This document shows, piece by piece, positions 59,556 to 64,000 of a DNA stretch of 64,000 nucleotides. This DNA is from RGIG9115 sp045603225 (lineage in GTDB: Bacteria; Bacillota; Clostridia; UBA1381). Within the stretch, counting starts at the first letter, position 1, and the number at the start of each line of letters is the position of its first letter. The notes below the pieces were generated by a model. It ran no database searches and had not been told where the DNA came from. It saw only the letters and a program-made list of their open reading frames with translations. The position numbers and the translations under genes were made by a program. The stretch spans positions 1 to 64,000 of the forward strand of contig JAZULT010000018.1 of assembly GCA_045603225.1 (NCBI GenBank). The letters run 5' to 3'.

Positions 59556-60329
59556 ATGAATATCGGTGTACAGTTATATACTGTCCGTGATTTTCTCGGA
59601 AATGAAAATGAAATCCGTGAAACATTCGGAAAAATCAAATCAATAGGATACGACAACATTCAAACAGGCGGAGCTTTTAATTCGGTTTCATATAAAAAGT
59701 TCAGAGAACTCGCTGACGAAGCTGGTCTTGAAATCTGCGGAAGCTTTGACGATTTCGGTCTTATGTACAATAACTTCGAAAAAGCAATAGAACGCCACAA
59801 AGACTTAGGAGTAACAATTATGGGTATCGGTGGTCACGGCACAACAATAGATGGTGTATGGGGTTATCATTCAAATAAGGAAGTTGAAGACACACTTAAC
59901 AAAATAAATATAATTGCAGATAACATCTATCCACATGGATTCAGATTTATGTATCACAATCATGCACATGAGTTTTGCAGATACGGAAACAAAACAATTC
60001 TTCAGCATTTTATTGACAATACTCCAAAAGAAAAAGTGTTATTTTGTCTTGATACATACTGGACACAGTATGGTGGCGGCGATGTACGACAGCATATAAA
60101 AATGTTGAAAGACCGCATTGAAATACTTCATCTGAAAGATTTCGGCAAGAACAACGAAAAAATATTTACTGCCGCAATCGGTGATGGAAATCTCAATTGG
60201 GACGGAATAATCAACGAAGCAAAAGAATCAAATGTAAAATACTTCGTTGTAGAACAGGACGACTGTCAGGGTGAAAATCCGTTCGAAGCTTTGAAACGCA
60301 GTCGTGAATATCTCGAAAAATTTAATTAA
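59556..60329 (+). CDS. Sugar phosphate isomerase/epimerase (AP-endonuclease-2 fold)
   Basis: The 257-residue protein is a xylose-isomerase-like TIM barrel. It starts MNIGVQLYTVRD and has metal/active-site motifs MYHNHAHEF (near 130) and CLDTYWTQYGGGD (near 166), with LHLKDFG near 194 and VEQDDCQ near 233. This is the IolE/IolH-like sugar isomerase group. It starts 1 nt after the ceramidase-like gene, so the two are coupled. The substrate is unknown; the neighbouring aminotransferase suggests a keto-sugar or inosose. Confidence 0.88.
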   Translation: MNIGVQLYTVRDFLGNENEIRETFGKIKSIGYDNIQTGGAFNSVSYKKFRELADEAGLEICGSFDDFGLMYNNFEKAIERHKDLGVTIMGIGGHGTTIDGVWGYHSNKEVEDTLNKINIIADNIYPHGFRFMYHNHAHEFCRYGNKTILQHFIDNTPKEKVLFCLDTYWTQYGGGDVRQHIKMLKDRIEILHLKDFGKNNEKIFTAAIGDGNLNWDGIINEAKESNVKYFVVEQDDCQGENPFEALKRSREYLEKFN

Positions 60330-60347
60330 AACAGGAGGATTTAAATT

Positions 60348-61508
60348 ATGTATAGAATGGGACAGGAAGAAATCGATGCTGTCGCAAAAGTAATTAAAGC
60401 AAAAGAGCTGTTTAAAGTAAATGGAGGTGAGCTTCAGGAAACACAGAATTTCGAAAAGGAATTACGCTCACTTTTCAGTATCAACCACGCACTCTTAATG
60501 ACATCAGGACAAGGTGCACTCACATCTGCCCTGATCGGTCTCGGCGTAGGCCCGGGCGACGAAGTTATTGTTCCTGCATACACATACATTGCTACTGCAA
60601 TGGCGGTTGTGGCAGTCGGTGCAATGCCGATAATTGCAGAAATTGATGAAACTCTTATGATAAACCCTGAAGATGTGGAAAGAAAAATCACAGACAGAAC
60701 AAAGGTTATACTTCCCGTACATATGCAGGGTTATCCGTGTGACATGGATGCAATCATGGAAATTGCAAAAAAACATAACGTTACAGTTCTCGAAGATGCT
60801 TGCCAGGCTGTAGGCGGTTCATATAAAGGTAAACGTCTCGGAACAATAGGAGATGCAGGTGCACTAAGCTTTAACTACTTCAAGGTTATAAGTGCAGGCG
60901 AAGGCGGTGCTCTTCTCACAAACGATAAATCAATATTTGAAAAAGGTCTTATCTATCACGACAGCAGTGCTATTGCGTATTTCGGAAATCAAATGGAAAA
61001 CTTTGAAACAGAACCGTTCTGTGGTACTGAGTTCAGAACAAACGAAATTACAGCCGCAATTATGCGACAGCAGCTCAAAAAGCTTGACGGAATACTTTCA
61101 GATTTAAGAAAGAATAAAAAAATGCTCATGGAAGAACTTAAACAATATTTTGAATTCATTCCGTCAAACGATGCAGACGGAGACTGTTCAACAACTCTTA
61201 CTCTTAAATTCAATTCTGAAGCAGAAGCAAGAAACTTAGCTGAAAAAGCAAATGGTGTAACACTCCCAATCGACACAGGCAAGCATATATATTCAAACTG
61301 GGATGTAATCATGAACAAAAAAGGTGCGGCACATCCGCTTATGAACCCATTTAAAATGGAAGCAAACCGTGTTCCTGATTATAACGCAGACATGTGCAAA
61401 AACAGCCTTCTTTTACTTTCAAAAACAGCACATATCGGTATTAATCCCGACTGGACAGAAGACGAAGTAAAAGCAAGAGCAAAAGAACTCATTAATGCCA
61501 TTAAATGA
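60348..61508 (+). CDS. DegT/DnrJ/EryC1/StrS-family aminotransferase
   Basis: The 386-residue PLP enzyme has SGQGALTSALIGLGVGPGD near 54-72, PVHMQGYPCDMDAI near 123 and the PLP lysine in FNYFKVISAGEGGALL near 174. These enzymes add an amino group to keto-sugars or keto-cyclitols. With the ceramidase-like and isomerase genes it forms a three-gene operon under an AraC regulator. It could build an aminosugar or, in reverse, remove the amino group for catabolism. The ribosome site is an ideal AGGAGGA. A terminator follows. Confidence 0.9.
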   Translation: MYRMGQEEIDAVAKVIKAKELFKVNGGELQETQNFEKELRSLFSINHALLMTSGQGALTSALIGLGVGPGDEVIVPAYTYIATAMAVVAVGAMPIIAEIDETLMINPEDVERKITDRTKVILPVHMQGYPCDMDAIMEIAKKHNVTVLEDACQAVGGSYKGKRLGTIGDAGALSFNYFKVISAGEGGALLTNDKSIFEKGLIYHDSSAIAYFGNQMENFETEPFCGTEFRTNEITAAIMRQQLKKLDGILSDLRKNKKMLMEELKQYFEFIPSNDADGDCSTTLTLKFNSEAEARNLAEKANGVTLPIDTGKHIYSNWDVIMNKKGAAHPLMNPFKMEANRVPDYNADMCKNSLLLLSKTAHIGINPDWTEDEVKARAKELINAIK

Positions 61509-61521
61509 TTCATAATAAATT

Positions 61522-61559
61522 TGCGGCAACACTGTCAATTTAGTGTTGCCGCTTTTTAA
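61522..61559. terminator. Terminator between DegT and nadE
   Basis: GCGGCAACAC and GTGTTGCCGC form a 10-bp stem with a ten-base loop and T/A runs on both sides. It serves both convergent genes. Confidence 0.9.
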
Positions 61560-61568
61560 TTACAAAAA

Positions 61569-62300
61569 TCAGATTTCCGGTACAAACGCCGGCATAAGCT
61601 GAAGCTTGAAAAGATTTGCTTTATGTCTTCTGTCAATAAGTTCTTTAATCTCTTCATCCTCACAAACACCGGTTCTTATATAAACATCAAGCATAGCATA
61701 AGTAAAACCGAGATTATCTTCATCGGTTTTATCACTGAGACCGTCTATAGGTGTCTTGTCCACCAGCTCGTTCGGAAGCCCCAGAAGACGGCCTATCTCC
61801 TTTACTTCCGTAACCGTAAGATTACTCATAGGAGAAAAGTCTCCTGCCGCATCACCGTAGCGTGTAGAATATCCGACCCAGTCTTCAGAAAGATTGCAAG
61901 TGTTAACAACTCTACCGTTACAGCTTTGCGATACAGCATACAATGTTGACATTCTGATTCTCGGTGGAAGATTTATCCTTGTTTGTGAAGAAATCTCAAT
62001 ATCCTCCGGCATACTTCCCATCAGTCCGTCAATTGCATTTTTTATATTTATAACATGGTATTTTATACCAAGATGATTTACAAGCATATACGCCATATCA
62101 ATATCATGCTGTTCTCCGCACGGCATCAGAACACCAATAACTCTGTCTTTTCCAAGAGCTTCTACACATAGTGCCGCTGCAACCGAGCTGTCTTTGCCGC
62201 CTGAAATTCCTACTACAGCATTACATCCTTTTCCGTTTTCTTCAAAAAACTGCTTTATCCATTCGACGCAGTCATTTTTAACTTTTTCAGCATTAAACAT
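61569..62300 (-). CDS. nadE: NH3-dependent NAD+ synthetase
   Basis: The 243-residue protein has the pyrophosphatase loop GISGGKDSSVAA near residue 32 and the family's NLSEDWVGYSTRYGDAAGDFSP segment near 136-157, which binds deamido-NAD. It makes NAD+ from deamido-NAD, ATP and ammonia; no glutaminase domain is present. It starts 15 nt after the nicotinamidase-like gene, giving a short NAD salvage pair. Confidence 0.93.
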   Translation of the reverse strand: MFNAEKVKNDCVEWIKQFFEENGKGCNAVVGISGGKDSSVAAALCVEALGKDRVIGVLMPCGEQHDIDMAYMLVNHLGIKYHVINIKNAIDGLMGSMPEDIEISSQTRINLPPRIRMSTLYAVSQSCNGRVVNTCNLSEDWVGYSTRYGDAAGDFSPMSNLTVTEVKEIGRLLGLPNELVDKTPIDGLSDKTDEDNLGFTYAMLDVYIRTGVCEDEEIKELIDRRHKANLFKLQLMPAFVPEI

Positions 62301-62315
62301 AAAAATTCACCTCAA

Positions 62316-62852
62316 TTATTTTTGTTCTCCAATTACATTAATCTGACACATTTTCATGGTTACGAGTGCAGCATTATGGCTTTCTGGAGTTACTCCTGCA
62401 CAGCAAGCCGCATCAACCTTAACTGCAATTTCCGGAAAATTCGCCTTAAGAAGCAATGCATTAGATACAACACATATATCAGTACATAGTCCCACAAGCT
62501 CAATTTCAATATCATTTACATCATATTTTCCCTTGATTATCTCGGGCAAATCTACACTTCCGAAAGTAATTTTTTCAATCTCTTCATATTTCTTTAAGAT
62601 AAGGGCTTCCTGCACCTTATCATTAAGCTTCCATCCCTCTGTTCCTTTTATACAGTGTGGAACAGGAAGATTTTTACCTTCACTTGTATCCATATAATTT
62701 TCAAAATGAGTGTCATAAGTTACGTAAATATCACCGTCAAAATTTTCAATTTTTTCAGCTACATTATTCACAATCGCAACAGCTTCCGCAGTTCCGAGTG
62801 CTCCGTCTACAAAATCTTTTTGCATATCAACTACTATCAGTATTTTCTTCAT
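62316..62852 (-). CDS. pncA: Nicotinamidase-like cysteine hydrolase
   Basis: The 178-residue isochorismatase-fold protein has the catalytic Asp in VVDMQKDFVDG (near residue 9) and the catalytic Cys in VGLCTDICVVSNA (near 130). This pattern and the nadE neighbour point to nicotinamidase, which converts nicotinamide to nicotinate for NAD salvage. The start at 62852 follows AAAGGATAAGGA; a longer frame to 62930 runs into the transporter gene. It lies 37 nt from the transporter stop. Confidence 0.87.
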   Translation of the reverse strand: MKKILIVVDMQKDFVDGALGTAEAVAIVNNVAEKIENFDGDIYVTYDTHFENYMDTSEGKNLPVPHCIKGTEGWKLNDKVQEALILKKYEEIEKITFGSVDLPEIIKGKYDVNDIEIELVGLCTDICVVSNALLLKANFPEIAVKVDAACCAGVTPESHNAALVTMKMCQINVIGEQK

Positions 62853-62889
62853 ATCAATTTCCTTATCCTTTCTGTCCGAAAAAAAATAA

Positions 62890-64000
62890 TCATGATTCGC
62901 GAATGAAAATGTTAAGCAAAAATGCAACAAAAGTCAGAGACAATAACATTAAAAATGCAAATGTATATCCACCGGTTGCTTCAAGAACCTTATTCGATGC
63001 AGTAGCAACGAACGAGCCTACCATTACAGTAAATGTCATAAGAGCCATATTCCCCGAAAAATATTTTAACCCAAAAAATGTCGAGGTAAACGCAGCGGTA
63101 ATTGTAGGACATGTTCCATATGAAAGTCCTGTAAGACAAAGTCCCACAATACACAAAAACAGCGAATTCACATATACTGCAAGTAATGTAATAGCCGCGG
63201 CACAAATAGTAAGAATATTTGCACAAATCATTGTCTTCCTGCAACCGATTGTGTCAAAAACCGCACCTGTTAAAATACGACCTATTCCGTTACATACAGA
63301 AAGCACTCCAACAAGAGAAACCGCCAGAGCTTCAGGAGCATTAACCGAAAGTGCCATATCCTTTGCAAAGCTGATAACCGAGCTTCCGACAGCCGCCAGG
63401 AATGAAATACAGAAAAATGCCATCCAGAAAGAAGGCTGACGAAGCATCTGCAAAGATGTTAAGCCTTGCTCCCCTGAGTCTTCTTTCTCTGTATTATTCT
63501 GCATCAAACCCGCTTCTTCGCCGGGACGTTTAAGCAGAAAAGCGGCTATAACCATAACTATAAAAATAGCAATTCCCAAAACCGCATAGGTTGTACGCCA
63601 GCCTAAACTACTTTTAAACATAGCATCTGCGGCATTACCGAGAATCAGCGCAGAAGCTCCGAATCCCATCATCAGACAACCTGAACAAAGACCTTTTTTA
63701 TCAGGGAACCACGCACTGACAGTCGCTATGACTACATTGTAAGCAATTCCTATTCCAAGACCTGCCAACACACCGTAGGTTATGTATAGCACACCCACAG
63801 GCACATCCCGCAAAACAGCAGTCAATATAAATCCTGCCGCTGACAACAGTCCCGATGTTATAAGTGCATTTCTGTGTCCTGCACGTCCTGACAACCATGC
63901 ACCCAGCAAACCTCCAACACAAAAGAATGTCATAGCAATCGTAAAATTCAGTGCAAGCTCCGATGTTCCCCATCCGAATTCCGCAGATAAGGGTGCTTTT
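62890..64000 (-). CDS. MFS transporter, oxalate/formate antiporter family (partial)
   Basis: The frame is open to the window edge. Translation upstream of the first visible Met reads FGWGTSELALNFTIAMTFF, so the true start lies outside. The visible 370 residues hold about eleven membrane helices and the OFA-type segment SAWFPDKKGLCSGCLMMGFG after helix four. The family moves small carboxylates. As the gene before nicotinamidase and NAD synthetase it might import nicotinate, but that is inference from position. Confidence 0.85.
   Translation of the reverse strand, partial: KAPLSAEFGWGTSELALNFTIAMTFFCVGGLLGAWLSGRAGHRNALITSGLLSAAGFILTAVLRDVPVGVLYITYGVLAGLGIGIAYNVVIATVSAWFPDKKGLCSGCLMMGFGASALILGNAADAMFKSSLGWRTTYAVLGIAIFIVMVIAAFLLKRPGEEAGLMQNNTEKEDSGEQGLTSLQMLRQPSFWMAFFCISFLAAVGSSVISFAKDMALSVNAPEALAVSLVGVLSVCNGIGRILTGAVFDTIGCRKTMICANILTICAAAITLLAVYVNSLFLCIVGLCLTGLSYGTCPTITAAFTSTFFGLKYFSGNMALMTFTVMVGSFVATASNKVLEATGGYTFAFLMLLSLTFVAFLLNIFIRES

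Overview
The window looks like the chromosome of a low-GC, spore-forming anaerobic Firmicute, probably an uncultured gut Clostridia or Oscillospirales relative. The grounds are a stand-alone SpoVAC-like gene, consensus TTGACA-17-TATAAT promoters, strong AGGAGG ribosome sites, AT-rich coding, surface-layer homology proteins and an oxygen-sensitive glycyl radical enzyme. The species cannot be named from the sequence.

Region 1 (about 1-16,530, minus strand) is a bacterial microcompartment locus built on a glycyl radical enzyme (GRE). Reading right to left, one unit holds the GRE (propanediol dehydratase type), its activating enzyme, an EutS/PduU shell protein and an EutP/PduV GTPase. A second unit, with its own consensus promoter, starts with a class II sugar-phosphate aldolase. 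It continues with a PduO-C/GlcG protein, a zinc alcohol dehydrogenase, two BMC-H shell proteins, an EutN vertex protein, a PduS/RnfC flavoprotein, a PduT-like BMC-T, a PduP-type aldehyde dehydrogenase, a second BMC-T, PduL and a DeoR regulator. The aldolase marks the fucose/rhamnose type (often called GRM5): fuculose- or rhamnulose-phosphate gives lactaldehyde, then 1,2-propanediol, propanal, propanol and propanoyl-phosphate. Sugar isomerase and kinase genes are not in the window. Two genes are unexpected here: a Fic-fold protein flanked by a 165-bp duplication of the pduS 3' end, and a signal-less GH28-like beta-helix protein.

Region 2 (16,535-32,320) is mostly housekeeping: a DUF4143 ATPase, Nif3, a DUF3990/HTH toxin-antitoxin-like pair, a ddl-DUF1934-S41 protease operon, YgiQ-FolD, an M14 peptidase, SpoVAC, a DUF5685-DnaJ pair, a membrane protein, DUF1385, PrmC and tRNA-Leu(UAA).

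Region 3 (32,330-52,800) holds an orphan RelB-type antitoxin and a seven-gene minus-strand cluster: two large secreted GH42-like enzymes with a carbohydrate-binding module nested in the barrel, a cytoplasmic GHL10-like protein, two multi-module CBM/FN3 proteins, a degenerate SLH protein and a triple-SLH protein. A very large AraC-type regulator sits upstream. This looks like a cell-surface polysaccharide-use system.

Region 4 (52,870-64,000) holds a DinD-like gene, a PHP hydrolase, a second DUF4143 ATPase, an AraC regulator divergent from a ceramidase-like/sugar isomerase/DegT operon, and NAD salvage genes behind a transporter cut by the window edge.

The strongest unexplained signals are non-coding. 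(a) A structured RNA element, copied twice in the microcompartment operons, follows the GRE and aldehyde dehydrogenase stop codons; its outer helices covary between the copies. (b) A MITE-like family has three copies, each a chain of small hairpins joined by an ATTTCAC linker, with matching stem changes between copies.
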